Origin: Micromonospora echinospora
GTDB lineage: Bacteria; Actinomycetota; Actinomycetes; Mycobacteriales; Micromonosporaceae
DNA: 64,000 bases
Direction: 5' to 3'
NCBI RefSeq assembly: GCF_900091495.1
Contig: NZ_LT607413.1
Coordinates: forward strand, 5,471,001 to 5,535,000
In this document: positions 9,728 to 17,438 of the stretch, piece after piece
How the letters are laid out: each line of letters starts with the position of its first letter
Numbering within the stretch: position 1 is the stretch's first letter
The notes under the pieces: model-generated
Databases searched by the model: none
Told to the model about the DNA's origin: nothing
The model's input: the letters and a program-made list of their open reading frames with translations, nothing else
Position numbers and translations under genes: made by a program

Positions 9728-11140
9728 ATGCGATTCGCGGATGCCGTGGTGCCGGCCGAGTGGGCCACCGAGACGCTGGTCCTGGCCGAGTTCGGCGGTG
9801 GGCGCACCGAAACGGCCCCGACGACCTGGGCGCAGGGCGTCATGTTCCGGGCCGCCGCGCGGTCCGTCGCGAACCACCGGTTCCTGAACCTGCGCCGTAC
9901 CGTGCCGGTGTCCGGGCGGGTCCGCGCGGACCTGCCCGGCGTGACCCGCGCGCTCGGAGCCCTGGTCAGCCGGCACGGGTCGTTGCGGACCCGGGTCCGG
10001 TCGGTCGACGGTGAGTTCCGGCAGGAGACTGCGGCGGCCGGCCAACTGCCCCTGCTGGTGGTGCCCGGTGAGGGGGACGGCGTGGCGGCGGCCGGGGCGG
10101 CGGCCGAGCGGCTCGCCGACGTCGCGTTCGACCACGCGGCCGAGTGGCCACTGCGGGTCGCCCTGGTCACCGTCGACGACCGGGTACGCCAGATCGTCAT
10201 CGTCTTCAGCCACTCCACCGTGGACGCGTACGGGGTCGAGGTGGTGCTCCGGGACCTGCGGCTGCTCCTGCTGCGGGGGGAGATCGCCACCCCGCCCGGC
10301 CCGCAGTCGGCGCAGGTGGCCCGGGACCAGCACGGGCCGGACCAGGACGGTTCCGCCCGAGCGGTGGAACACTGGGCGCGGGCGCTCGCCCAGCTGCCGC
10401 AGCCGCCGATGACCCCCACCCACCCCGAACTGACCCCGCGACTGCGCCGGGGGACGCTGGTCTCCCCGGCCGCCGACCGGGCGGCCCGGCTGCTCGCCGC
10501 CCGCCACCGGGTCAGCGCCTCCGCGGTGCTGCTGGCCGCCACCACCGCGCTGGCCGCCGGCCGCGACGGGTCGTCGGTGTGTGGTCTCTTCACGATGGCG
10601 CACAACCGTTTCCGGGCCGAGTACGCCGACGCGGTGGCGAATCTCGGGCAGATCGGAATATGCGTGGTGGACCTGGGCGACCGGCCCGCGTTCACCGAGT
10701 TGCTGCCCCGCATCTGGCGCGGTGCGCTGGGGGCGTACCGACACGCCTATTACGATCCGGTAGCCCTGCGGAACCGTTTACTGGCGGACGGTCACGACCC
10801 GACCACCGCATTTCTGCCGTACTACTATTTCAACGACGTGCGGCTGGCCGGCGGAAGCGCCGGAACGACCCCGACGGTGACCGAAAGCGACCTGCGCGCC
10901 ACCATGGCGGAGAGCAGCTTCCAGTGGATCGACGGCATGGCCAAGGCGGCCTGGCACCGGCTGACCCACGTCGTCGACGAGCCGGGGGCGGTGGGCGTCA
11001 CGGTCAGCGTCGACACCCGGTTCGTGCCCGTCGAGTCGGTCGAGCCGTTCCTGCGCGACCTGGAGGATCTGCTGGTCACGGCGGTCTTCCGGGAGGTGGC
11101 CTGGCCCTGGGCGCCCTCGTCGCCCGTCCTGCCCCGCTGA
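9728..11140 (+). CDS. Stand-alone condensation-domain-like protein (first of a tandem pair)
   Basis: A 470-residue protein with the fold signature of NRPS condensation or chloramphenicol-acetyltransferase-like enzymes but no adenylation or carrier domain. An N-terminal TWAQGVMFRAA segment matches the start of C domains. The core motif reads SHSTVDA near residue 165 in place of HHxxxDG: the second, catalytic His and the Asp are kept, the first His becomes Ser and the Gly becomes Ala. A later HAYYDP motif is shared with the next gene. It is transcribed away from the NRPS operon and is followed after 17 bp by a paralogue. It could be a trans-acting condensing or acyl-transfer enzyme for the NRPS products, or a structural partner. 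The role is not resolved. Start ATG at 9728. Confidence 0.8.
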   Translation: MRFADAVVPAEWATETLVLAEFGGGRTETAPTTWAQGVMFRAAARSVANHRFLNLRRTVPVSGRVRADLPGVTRALGALVSRHGSLRTRVRSVDGEFRQETAAAGQLPLLVVPGEGDGVAAAGAAAERLADVAFDHAAEWPLRVALVTVDDRVRQIVIVFSHSTVDAYGVEVVLRDLRLLLLRGEIATPPGPQSAQVARDQHGPDQDGSARAVEHWARALAQLPQPPMTPTHPELTPRLRRGTLVSPAADRAARLLAARHRVSASAVLLAATTALAAGRDGSSVCGLFTMAHNRFRAEYADAVANLGQIGICVVDLGDRPAFTELLPRIWRGALGAYRHAYYDPVALRNRLLADGHDPTTAFLPYYYFNDVRLAGGSAGTTPTVTESDLRATMAESSFQWIDGMAKAAWHRLTHVVDEPGAVGVTVSVDTRFVPVESVEPFLRDLEDLLVTAVFREVAWPWAPSSPVLPR

Positions 11141-11157
11141 CCGCCGGGGTAACCTGA

Positions 11158-12579
11158 ATGGTGCTCACTTCCCAACCCACGGACCAGGCCACGGCGCGCA
11201 CCGAGGAGATGGCGTACGCGGACTTCCACGGCGGTCGGGCCGCCACCGGGCCGCTGACCTGGGGGCAGCGCGCGATGTGGCGGGCGGTGGTGGAGTTCGA
11301 GTCCACCCGGCACAGCTTCCTGAACCTGCGTCGTACGCTCGCCGTCTCGCGGCGGGCCGGGGTGGACCCGGCGCGTGCGGTACGCGCGCTCGCCGCCCTG
11401 GTCGGCCGGCACGAGTCGCTGCGCACCCGGGTCCGCCCGAGCGACGGCGAGCTGCGCCAGGTGGCCGCCGCCGAGGGGCGACTGCCGGTGCTGGTGCACA
11501 CCGTGCCGGCCGCCGGGGCCGATCCGGACGGGCAGGTGGCGGCCGGCGCGCTCGCCGCGCGCTTCGGCGACCCGCGGTTCGACCACGCCGCCGAGTGGCC
11601 GCTGCGGGCCGCCGTGGTGGTCGTCGACGGGCTGGTCCGACAGGTCGTCGTGGTCTTCAGCCACTCCACCGTCGACTTCCACGCCACCGAGACGGTGCTC
11701 CGGGACCTGCGGATGCTGCTGTTGCGCGGGGCGGCGCCCACCCCGCCGGGTCTCCAGTCGCTGGACGTGGCCGACCGCGAACGGCAGGTCGAACGGCGAC
11801 GGTCCGACCGGGCGGTGGCGTACTGGCTCCGGCAGTTCCCCACGCTCGGGGCGGGCAGCTTCGCCGAACCGGTGGGGACCGGGCTCACCCCGCGTTACCG
11901 GCGCGGCGCGCTCACCTCGCCGGCGATCCACCACGCGGCCCGGCTGCTCGCCGCCCGGCACCGGACAAGCAGCTCCACCGTCCTGCTCGCGGCCACCGCC
12001 GCCGCGCTCCAGGCCGGCGGCGGACCGGAGGTCGCCGGCCAGGCCCGCGGCGGGTCCGAGGCCGTCGGCATCTTCACCATGGCCAACAACCGCTTCCAGC
12101 CCGAGTACGACACCGCGATCAGCAAGCTCAACCAGATCGGGCTCTGCCGGGTCGACCTCACCGGCCGACCGGACTTCGCCGAGTTGCTGCGGCGGGCCCG
12201 GCAGGCGTCGTTGGACGGGTACCGGCACGCCTACTACGATCCGCTCGCGCTCGCGCAGGGCTTCGCCGACCACGGCTACGACTACGGCACGGCGCTCGCC
12301 CCGTTCTGCTACCTCAACGACATCCGCCTGCCCCACGACGTGCCGGCCGACGTGGCCGGACCGGACGAGCCGACGCTGCGCACCCCCGGCTCCTTCCGCT
12401 GGCTGGAGGAGTTGGACCGGTTCGCCTGGCGCTGCCGGATCCAGGTGATGGACGCGCCCGGCGCGGTGGAACTGGCGGTCACCGCCGACACCGTCCACCT
12501 GCCACCGGACCGCGCGGAACGGCTGCTGCGGGACATCGAGGACCGGTTGGTCCAGGCGGCCCGGTCCGCGGCACCCTGA
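11158..12579 (+). CDS. Stand-alone condensation-domain-like protein (second of a tandem pair)
   Basis: A 473-residue paralogue of the preceding gene, recognisable over most of its length. Shared features include TWGQRAMWRAVVEFES, FLNLRRTLAVS, FDHAAEWPLRAAVVVVD, SHSTVDF in place of HHxxxDG, FTMANNRFQPEYD and HAYYDPLALAQGF. The pair therefore arose by tandem duplication and both copies kept an open frame and the His-x-x-x-Asp core. There is no carrier or adenylation domain. The 17-bp gap from the upstream gene suggests one transcript. The ATG at 11158 lacks a strong ribosome site, and the adjacent GTG at 11161 is an equally possible start. Function is unknown beyond probable acyl or peptidyl condensation. 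Confidence 0.8.
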   Translation: MVLTSQPTDQATARTEEMAYADFHGGRAATGPLTWGQRAMWRAVVEFESTRHSFLNLRRTLAVSRRAGVDPARAVRALAALVGRHESLRTRVRPSDGELRQVAAAEGRLPVLVHTVPAAGADPDGQVAAGALAARFGDPRFDHAAEWPLRAAVVVVDGLVRQVVVVFSHSTVDFHATETVLRDLRMLLLRGAAPTPPGLQSLDVADRERQVERRRSDRAVAYWLRQFPTLGAGSFAEPVGTGLTPRYRRGALTSPAIHHAARLLAARHRTSSSTVLLAATAAALQAGGGPEVAGQARGGSEAVGIFTMANNRFQPEYDTAISKLNQIGLCRVDLTGRPDFAELLRRARQASLDGYRHAYYDPLALAQGFADHGYDYGTALAPFCYLNDIRLPHDVPADVAGPDEPTLRTPGSFRWLEELDRFAWRCRIQVMDAPGAVELAVTADTVHLPPDRAERLLRDIEDRLVQAARSAAP

Positions 12580-12601
12580 CCGTGGGCCGGACGGCTCTCC
12601 T

Positions 12602-13069
12602 GACACCCCGCGGTTCGCGGCGGCCAGCCTCCGCTTCGTGGCCTCGCTGGCGGAACAGGCCGTCGCCGAATGGCGGTCGACGCTGGACGCCCTGCGGGTG
12701 TTGCCGCAGATCGGCCCGGACGCGCCGGTCGGCTACGGCGGGGGCATCGCGATGGGCACGGCGATCGGGGTGCGGCTGGCCGCGGCCGAGCCCCGGATCA
12801 CCGCCGCGATCTTCGGCGGCGGGTTCTTCGTGGACGAACCGGTGATCATGGCCGCGCGGCAGATCACCGTGCCGGTCCAGTTCCTGCTGCCGTGGGACGA
12901 CGAGCACGTCGACCGTTCGTCCGGGCTCGCGCTGTTCGACGCGTTCGCCTCGGCGGAGAAGACGTTGCACGCGAAGCCGGGCGACCACCGCAGCGTCCGG
13001 TGGGTCGGGGTGGACGACCGGCGTCCGGTCACCTTGACGACAGCGCTCAAGTGCCGGCATATGCGTTGA
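12602..13069 (+). pseudogene. Decayed alpha/beta hydrolase (dienelactone-hydrolase-like) fragment
   Basis: A reading frame starts without its own initiation region just after the condensation gene and encodes FAAASLRFVASLAEQAVAEW, then a hydrolase core. The nucleophile elbow, normally G-x-S-x-G in this family, reads GGIAMGTAIG, so the serine is replaced by alanine. The later segment VPVQFLLPWDDEHVDR followed by FDAFASAEKTLHAKPGDH is typical of the C-terminal half of these hydrolases. The N-terminal half and oxyanion region are missing, and the last 15 or so residues diverge into unrelated sequence. A GTG at 12638 would allow a 143-residue product, but it would lack the catalytic serine. I call it a truncated remnant. 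Confidence 0.6.
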
Positions 13070-13229
13070 TGAGATTGGATTCCACCGGTGCCGGACGCAG
13101 GCGGTGGGCCACGCGCTGGCCAGCGCCCCGGAACGCCTCCAAGGCTGCCTTCGAGGGCCTCGCTCCGGCCAAACCCTGACCACCTCAACGGCCAGTCAGC
13201 CGTCAACTCGACACTCCAAGGAGGCGTCT
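13070..13229. other. Short intergenic segment before the zinc-ribbon gene
   Basis: No gene is supported here. An open frame continues through it into the zinc-ribbon gene but has no ribosome site or recognisable protein similarity. The 3' end carries the strong AAGGAGG ribosome site (13218-13224) of the next gene. Confidence 0.4.
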
Positions 13230-13475
13230 ATGAGCGAATGTCCGAAGTGCGGCAGGCGCAAGGACTCGGGCGAATGCATGTACTGCTGGGGCCTGGAGGC
13301 GGGGGCGGACTACCACGCCGGAAAAAGGGATGTGCGCATCCCCAACTCCAACCTGAGGCGAAACATTGACACCGGAGCCGTCTCCAACCCACATTCGGGC
13401 TGCGTGGTGCTCGCCGTGCTCGCACTGTCCGGGCTCATCCCCGGTGTGCTGCTGATGTGGAATTTCCTGATCTGA
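13230..13475 (+). CDS. Small zinc-ribbon membrane-anchored protein
   Basis: An 81-residue protein, with its start fixed by a perfect AAGGAGG five bases before the ATG. The N-terminus holds two Cys-x-x-Cys pairs, CPKC and CMYC, ten residues apart, which is the layout of a small zinc ribbon. A polar middle part follows. The last 25 residues (CVVLAVLALSGLIPGVLLMW) form one hydrophobic helix, so it is probably a tail-anchored membrane protein with a cytosolic zinc-binding head. No partner is evident: the gene stands alone between a hydrolase remnant and an ArsR operon. I do not recognise a named family and give no function. Confidence 0.7.
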   Translation: MSECPKCGRRKDSGECMYCWGLEAGADYHAGKRDVRIPNSNLRRNIDTGAVSNPHSGCVVLAVLALSGLIPGVLLMWNFLI

Positions 13476-13561
13476 ACTGTCTTCCCCAAGGTCCCCGGTC
13501 GGCGACGCGCAACCTGGGTTCTACCCTCCGGGGCCGTGACCCGTGCGGCGGGTCGCCTGAC

Positions 13562-13581
13562 GCGTAACCTATAGGTTACGC
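13562..13581. promoter_or_regulatory. 20-bp perfect palindrome, probable ArsR-family operator
   Basis: The segment is a perfect inverted repeat with half-site GCGTAACCTA and no spacer, ending 8 bp before the GTG of the ArsR-type regulator gene. It overlaps where the core promoter must lie. ArsR-type repressors bind such AT-cored palindromes over their own promoters, so this is a strong candidate for the autoregulatory operator. Confidence 0.7.
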
Positions 13582-13589
13582 TTCCGGGT

Positions 13590-13952
13590 GTGGACGAGGT
13601 GGTCGAGGCGATCGCGGATCCGATCCGGCGCAACATCCTGGAGATGTTGCGGGACGGGCGGCTGACCGCCGGCGACATCGCCGCCCACTTCCCGGTCAGC
13701 CGGCCTGCGGTGAGCCGACACCTGCGGGTGCTCCGCCAGGCCGGTCTGGTCCGCGACGAACTGGTCGGCCGGCAGCGGCTCTACCAGCTGGAGTCCGAGC
13801 CGTTCACCGCCCTGGTCGAGTGGCTCGCCCGGTTCGACCAGCCGCGCGGCTGGGAGCACCGCCTCGACGCGTTGGAGACCGAGGTGTACCGCACCCGCCG
13901 CGAACGCCGGGGCAGCACCGGACGCCCCGCCGAGAAGAAGAGGACCGCATGA
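13590..13952 (+). CDS. ArsR-family winged-helix transcriptional regulator
   Basis: A 120-residue protein with a clear ArsR/SmtB winged helix. IADPIRRNILEMLRDG opens the fold, TAGDIAAHFPVSRPAVSRHLRVLRQ is the helix-turn-helix, and LVRDELVGRQRLYQLE is the wing. No cysteine metal-binding motif is present, so it probably does not sense metals. It belongs to the subgroup usually paired with SRPBCC proteins. The gene starts with GTG just after a 20-bp palindrome and its stop overlaps the next start (ATGA), giving a two-gene coupled operon that is probably autorepressed. The inducer cannot be told from the sequence. Confidence 0.9.
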   Translation: MDEVVEAIADPIRRNILEMLRDGRLTAGDIAAHFPVSRPAVSRHLRVLRQAGLVRDELVGRQRLYQLESEPFTALVEWLARFDQPRGWEHRLDALETEVYRTRRERRGSTGRPAEKKRTA

Positions 13953-14443
13953 ACCGCCTACCCGTCGGCCGGTTGTTCCGTACGGACGCCGGCAGTGACC
14001 TGGTGCTGACCCGCGCCTTCCGGGCCCCGATGGAGGACGTCTGGGCGAGCCTCACCGAGCCGGATCGCACCGCGCGCTGGTTCGGCCCGTGGGAGGGCGA
14101 CCCCGGGCCCGGCCGCACCATCCGGGTACAGATGGCGTACGAGGAGGGGGAGCCCTGGTGCGACATGCTGATCGAGGCGTGCGAACCGCCCCGCCGGCTG
14201 GCCGTCGCGACGCTCGACGAGCAGGGCTCGTGGCGCCTGGAGATGCTGCTGGCCGAGGCCGACGGAGTGACCGAGCTGCGGTTCACCCACCACCTCGACA
14301 CGGAGGAGGCGATCGGCGAGGTCGGTCCCGGCTGGGAGTACTACCTCGACCTGCTGGTCGCATCCCGCGACGGCACGGCCCTGCCCGACTTCGGCGACTA
14401 CTACCCGGCGATGAAGCCGTACTACGACGGGCTGCGCTCCTGA
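13949..14443 (+). CDS. SRPBCC (AHSA1-like) domain protein
   Basis: A 164-residue single-domain protein of the START/Bet v1-like superfamily in its AHSA1 branch. The typical opening TRAFRAPMEDVWASLTEPD is followed by RWFGPWEGDPGPGRTIRV and a C-terminal GWEYYLDLL helix that closes the hydrophobic cavity. Such proteins bind small hydrophobic ligands, and ArsR-AHSA1 pairs are common in actinomycetes. The ATG start overlaps the ArsR stop by four bases, so translation is coupled. A ligand-binding partner role in the regulatory circuit is plausible inference; no catalytic role can be shown. Confidence 0.85.
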   Translation: MNRLPVGRLFRTDAGSDLVLTRAFRAPMEDVWASLTEPDRTARWFGPWEGDPGPGRTIRVQMAYEEGEPWCDMLIEACEPPRRLAVATLDEQGSWRLEMLLAEADGVTELRFTHHLDTEEAIGEVGPGWEYYLDLLVASRDGTALPDFGDYYPAMKPYYDGLRS

Positions 14444-14463
14444 CGGCACGCCGCCGTCGCGGC

Positions 14464-14492
14464 GGAGCCGTCACTCAGGGAGTGGTGGCTCC
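14464..14492. terminator. Hairpin between convergent SRPBCC and MATE genes
   Basis: Arms of 13 bp (GGAGCCGTCACTC against GAGTGGTGGCTCC, two mismatches) with a 3-nt loop lie between the stops of two convergent genes. The position fits a shared terminator. No clear U-tract follows, as is usual in actinomycetes. Confidence 0.5.
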
Positions 14493-14549
14493 CGTTGCCG
14501 TCGGACGTGCCGCCGCCTGCTCCGTCTCGCGGCCCTTTCCGCTTACCGG

Positions 14550-15914
14550 TCACCGCGTCTCCGCAGCTGCCCCCAGGCGGCCACTGACTCTCAGGAACGC
14601 GGTGCCCTGGCCGAGCGCGACCAGTGCGTTGGTCACGACGAGGGCGATCCAGAGCCCGACGATGCCCGTGGCCGACGCGACCGGCAGCGCGACCAGAGCG
14701 AGGATGCCGTAGGCGACGGAGAACACCACGAAGCTCGGTGCCGTGCGCCGGAGTCCGGTCAGACCGAACCCGAGGACCGCCTGCAACCCGTCGCCGAGGA
14801 CGGCCAGCGCCACGACCGGCACCAGTACGGTCGTGAGGGAGCGGACCACAGGGTCGTCGGTGAACAGGGGAAGGAAGACCGGACGCAGGATCACCAGCAG
14901 GGCACCCGAAGCACCCACGGTGGCGGTGGTGACCACCAGCCCGGCCCGGACCCCGCGCCGCGCGCCCGGGAGGTCGCCCGCCGTGGCCCGGCTGCTGACG
15001 AGCGGTACGCCGGCCTGGCCGACCGCGACCGCCGCCGTGAAGATCAGGCCGACCAGCGAGGTCGCGATCCCGTGCGCCGCCGTGGCGGGCGGGCTGATCC
15101 GGGCGGCGGCGAAGGCGAGGAGGCCGAGCACCCCGAACTTGACCAGGACAGTGCCCGCCATCGGAATGCCGACCGTGGCCAGCTCCCGCACCCGACGCGG
15201 GTCGGGACGGACCGTCACCAGACCGGCCAGCGGATTGCCGAGCGTCGACCGCAGACCGGACAGGTTCATGGCGCAGGCGGCCAGGTTGGCGACGAGCACG
15301 GCGGTGCCGGCACCGGCCAGGCCGAGCGCGGGCACCGGCCCGAACCCGTTGACCAGCAGCGACGACAGGCCGGCGGCGCACGTCGCGGCGACCAGACCGG
15401 CCCGCATCACGGTCCTGGTGCGACCGAGCCCGACCAGGCTCGACGAGGCCATCGCCCCGACCGATCCCAGCAGCACGGATCCGGCCAGCAGCAGCGGGAG
15501 GACCCCGAGTTCGGCGACCGTCTCGGCCGGTACTCCGCCGACGCGGGCCAGCAGCGGCACACCGGACACGGCGACCGCACCGGGCACCCCGACGGCGACG
15601 GCTAGCCACGTGCCGTCACGGACCACGCACAGCACGCCGTCGCGGTCGTGGGCGGCCGACGACACGAAGGGCAGCACACCACGCACCGCGCCGGTCACCG
15701 CCGCCGTGGTGGGGACGTGGACGGCACTGGCCAGGGCGAACGCGGCAAGGGCGGCCGTGTCGAACCGTCCCAGTGCCGCCGTGACCACCATCGAACCGAC
15801 GGACGCGGCGATCATCGACAGGTACAGCGGAGCCGCCACCGCGACGATTCGCCACCCGTCGCCGCCGAGGCCCGCCGTTCGTCGCTGGTTGAGGAAGCCC
15901 TCCACCGTCGGCAC
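14550..15914 (-). CDS. MATE-family multidrug efflux transporter
   Basis: A 454-residue integral membrane protein with about 12 hydrophobic segments in two similar halves, as in MATE/DinF transporters. The first half opens with IVAVAAPLYLSMIAASVGSM and ALGRFDTAALAAFALAS, and the second with ELATVGIPMAGTVLVKFGVLG. Such proteins export drugs or metabolites in exchange for protons or sodium ions. The GTG start has an excellent AGGAGGG five bases upstream. It is convergent with the ArsR operon. It might export one of the locus's natural products, but nothing in the position demands this. Confidence 0.85.
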   Translation of the reverse strand: MPTVEGFLNQRRTAGLGGDGWRIVAVAAPLYLSMIAASVGSMVVTAALGRFDTAALAAFALASAVHVPTTAAVTGAVRGVLPFVSSAAHDRDGVLCVVRDGTWLAVAVGVPGAVAVSGVPLLARVGGVPAETVAELGVLPLLLAGSVLLGSVGAMASSSLVGLGRTRTVMRAGLVAATCAAGLSSLLVNGFGPVPALGLAGAGTAVLVANLAACAMNLSGLRSTLGNPLAGLVTVRPDPRRVRELATVGIPMAGTVLVKFGVLGLLAFAAARISPPATAAHGIATSLVGLIFTAAVAVGQAGVPLVSSRATAGDLPGARRGVRAGLVVTTATVGASGALLVILRPVFLPLFTDDPVVRSLTTVLVPVVALAVLGDGLQAVLGFGLTGLRRTAPSFVVFSVAYGILALVALPVASATGIVGLWIALVVTNALVALGQGTAFLRVSGRLGAAAETR

Positions 15915-15947
15915 GATGCCCTCCTGGCATCTCGGAAGCAGGATGAG

Positions 15948-16244
15948 TCAGCGTGCGGGACGCCACTCGCCGTACCGCTGCGCCGCCGGCCAGTGCCAGG
16001 GCCGTCGACAGGAGAACGGCGAGTCGTGCAGTTCGAGCTTGGTGAGCTCTACGCCTTCCGGAATGTCGAAGACGATTACGCCGGTGACCTGGTTGCCGGG
16101 GTCGATGTCGTCGAAGAACGTCTCGGCGTTCTTGTTGGCGTAGGCGGCAGCAGCACCGTCGGTAGAGTACTCGGTGTCGTCGGCCGCGTACGCCTTCTGG
16201 CTACTGCCGTCGAACATCTGCGCCTCCTTGTGGAACCGCGCCAC
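15948..16244 (-). pseudogene. Remnant of a DUF4352-type secreted or lipoprotein domain
   Basis: The frame encodes HKEAQMFDGSSQKAYAADD, then ETFFDDIDPGNQVTGVIVFDIP and LTKLELHDSPFS. This is the C-terminal half of a DUF4352 immunoglobulin-like domain, normally found in exported actinobacterial proteins. The N-terminal half with signal peptide or lipobox is missing. After SPFS the sequence departs from the expected final strand into an Arg/Trp-rich tail. The ribosome-site-like AAGGAGG before Met10 lies inside the homologous KEAQ codons, so it is probably fortuitous. I therefore read it as a fragment truncated at both ends. Confidence 0.55.
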
Positions 16245-16524
16245 CGCTCACCGCCCGCACAACTGTCCTGGCCTGCCTCACCCGGCGGTTCGCTAGTGCC
16301 GCGGGCCGGCGGACTCTGCGTCGGCCCACAGGGAGGCGGCGTGCTCGACGAACGGGTGTTCCGCTGTCGAGCCGACCCCGATGCCCGGCCCCACCAGGGT
16401 TCCGCAGCGTGCGTGGTAGCGTCAGCCCCAGCGTCGCGTGCCGGTGGCAGACCGTGTCAGGCATGGAGGCGCCGGACCGAAGGGAATACGGCGACGATGA
16501 TCGTTGTCCCTTCGCCCTCGACCT
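16245..16524. other. Intergenic region with no recognised gene
   Basis: About 280 bp between the DUF4352 remnant and the hemerythrin gene. Open frames here are short and show no family signature on either strand. It should contain the promoter for the hemerythrin gene. Confidence 0.4.
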
Positions 16525-16995
16525 ATGCGTGAGGGCGAGAAGAGCAGGCTGGTGGCCTGGCATCGCGAGCTGCGCGACGTGCACGACAGGCTTCGCGAGG
16601 CGTTGGCACTGACCCGACAGGCCCTGGCGGCCGGCAAGCCGGCGGAACCGGCGACCAGAGATTTGCTGCTGTTTTGTCACGGGTTCTGCGCCGCCCTGAC
16701 CGCTCACCACGAGGGTGAGGATCGCGAGCTGTTCCCCGCGATCGCCGAGCAGCACCCCGAACTGCGCGAGGCGCTGCGCTACCTGCGGCAGGACCACTCG
16801 ATGATGGCTCACCTGTTGTCCGGGTTGCAGGACGCCGTGACGCGGGCCGCCCCGCCCGCCGAACTGGAGCGCCATCTGGAGGGGCTGGCGGCGATCATGG
16901 AGTCGCACTTCCGTTACGAGGAACGGCAACTCCTCGCCGTGCTGAAGACCCTGGACCTCGACGCGGACCCAGGCGCAGTCCTGGGACCCCTGTAG
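16525..16995 (+). CDS. Hemerythrin HHE-domain protein
   Basis: A 156-residue, mainly helical protein with the four-helix-bundle iron-ligand pattern of hemerythrins. Histidines and acidic residues occur in WHRELRDVHDRL, in CHGFCAALTAHHEGEDRELF, in RYLRQDHSMMAHLL and in MESHFRYEERQL. Such proteins bind a di-iron centre and are used for oxygen, nitric oxide or redox sensing. I chose the ATG at 16525 because the family-like sequence begins there; a TTG at 16504 would add seven Arg/Pro-rich residues. No strong ribosome site is visible. It appears to be a single-gene unit unrelated to the biosynthetic clusters. Confidence 0.85.
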   Translation: MREGEKSRLVAWHRELRDVHDRLREALALTRQALAAGKPAEPATRDLLLFCHGFCAALTAHHEGEDRELFPAIAEQHPELREALRYLRQDHSMMAHLLSGLQDAVTRAAPPAELERHLEGLAAIMESHFRYEERQLLAVLKTLDLDADPGAVLGPL

Positions 16996-17026
16996 TCGCC
17001 CCACCCCCACCGCCCCGCATCGCCTC

Positions 17027-17111
17027 GCCCCGTCGATCTTCGAGTTCGGGCACCAGCCAAACCTCCACCAAGGTCGCTGACCGTGCGCCACAACTCCATG
17101 ATCGACGGGGC
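17027..17111. repeat. Long imperfect inverted repeat (REP-like intergenic palindrome)
   Basis: Perfect 12-bp arms GCCCCGTCGATC and GATCGACGGGGC bound an 85-bp segment. The inner flanks (TTCGAGTTCGGGCAC and, reversed, ATGGAGTTGTGGCGCAC) are also partly complementary. It lies after the hemerythrin stop and may end its transcript. The form resembles dispersed palindromic repeats of actinomycete genomes. Confidence 0.5.
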
Positions 17112-17147
17112 AGGCCTCGCTGCCGCCGCGGTGCTTGCCGTGCGGAG

Positions 17148-17365
17148 GCGTCATCCCAACTGGCCCGGCCGATCAAGTCCTGCATACCGCCCGGACCGGG
17201 TGTCGCCCGCGTGTTCCGCGATCGTCCAGCAGTTCTTGACCGGCAACGGCGCCAGCAGCCCGGCCACGAAGTCCCGGACCCGGCGCCGTGGTTCCGGGCG
17301 GGCAAAGCGTGATCCGGCCACAGCAGGTCAGAACGGTTCTCCTGCTGAAGTATTAGCCCTATCCG
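17148..17365 (-). mobile_element. Degenerate IS701-family transposase N-terminal fragment
   Basis: On the minus strand the segment begins with the presumed element end CGGATAGGGCTAAT at 17365. It then jumps by internal deletion into transposase sequence GSRFARPEPRRRVRDFVAGL followed by LPVKNCWTIAEHAGDT, typical of the IS701 transposase N-terminus. A frameshift follows before MQDLIGRASWDDA in another frame, where similarity ends. The start codon region present in the sister copy at 18313 is deleted here. It is non-functional. Confidence 0.75.
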
Positions 17366-17438
17366 CTCATCACCACACCAGGCATGCCCGGTCAGGGCCG
17401 TTTAGCCAAGGCATTCCAGGGACTTGACGGGTCCGTGG

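Noticed and set aside
16215..16229. A ribosome site proving that the DUF4352 remnant is an intact small gene
   Set aside because: The AAGGAGG bases encode the conserved KEAQ of the domain, so the resemblance is probably fortuitous and the domain is truncated at both ends.
17083..17427. A plus-strand frame of 114 codons
   Set aside because: It runs antisense across the IS701 fragment and the inverted repeat, and shows no family signature or ribosome site.
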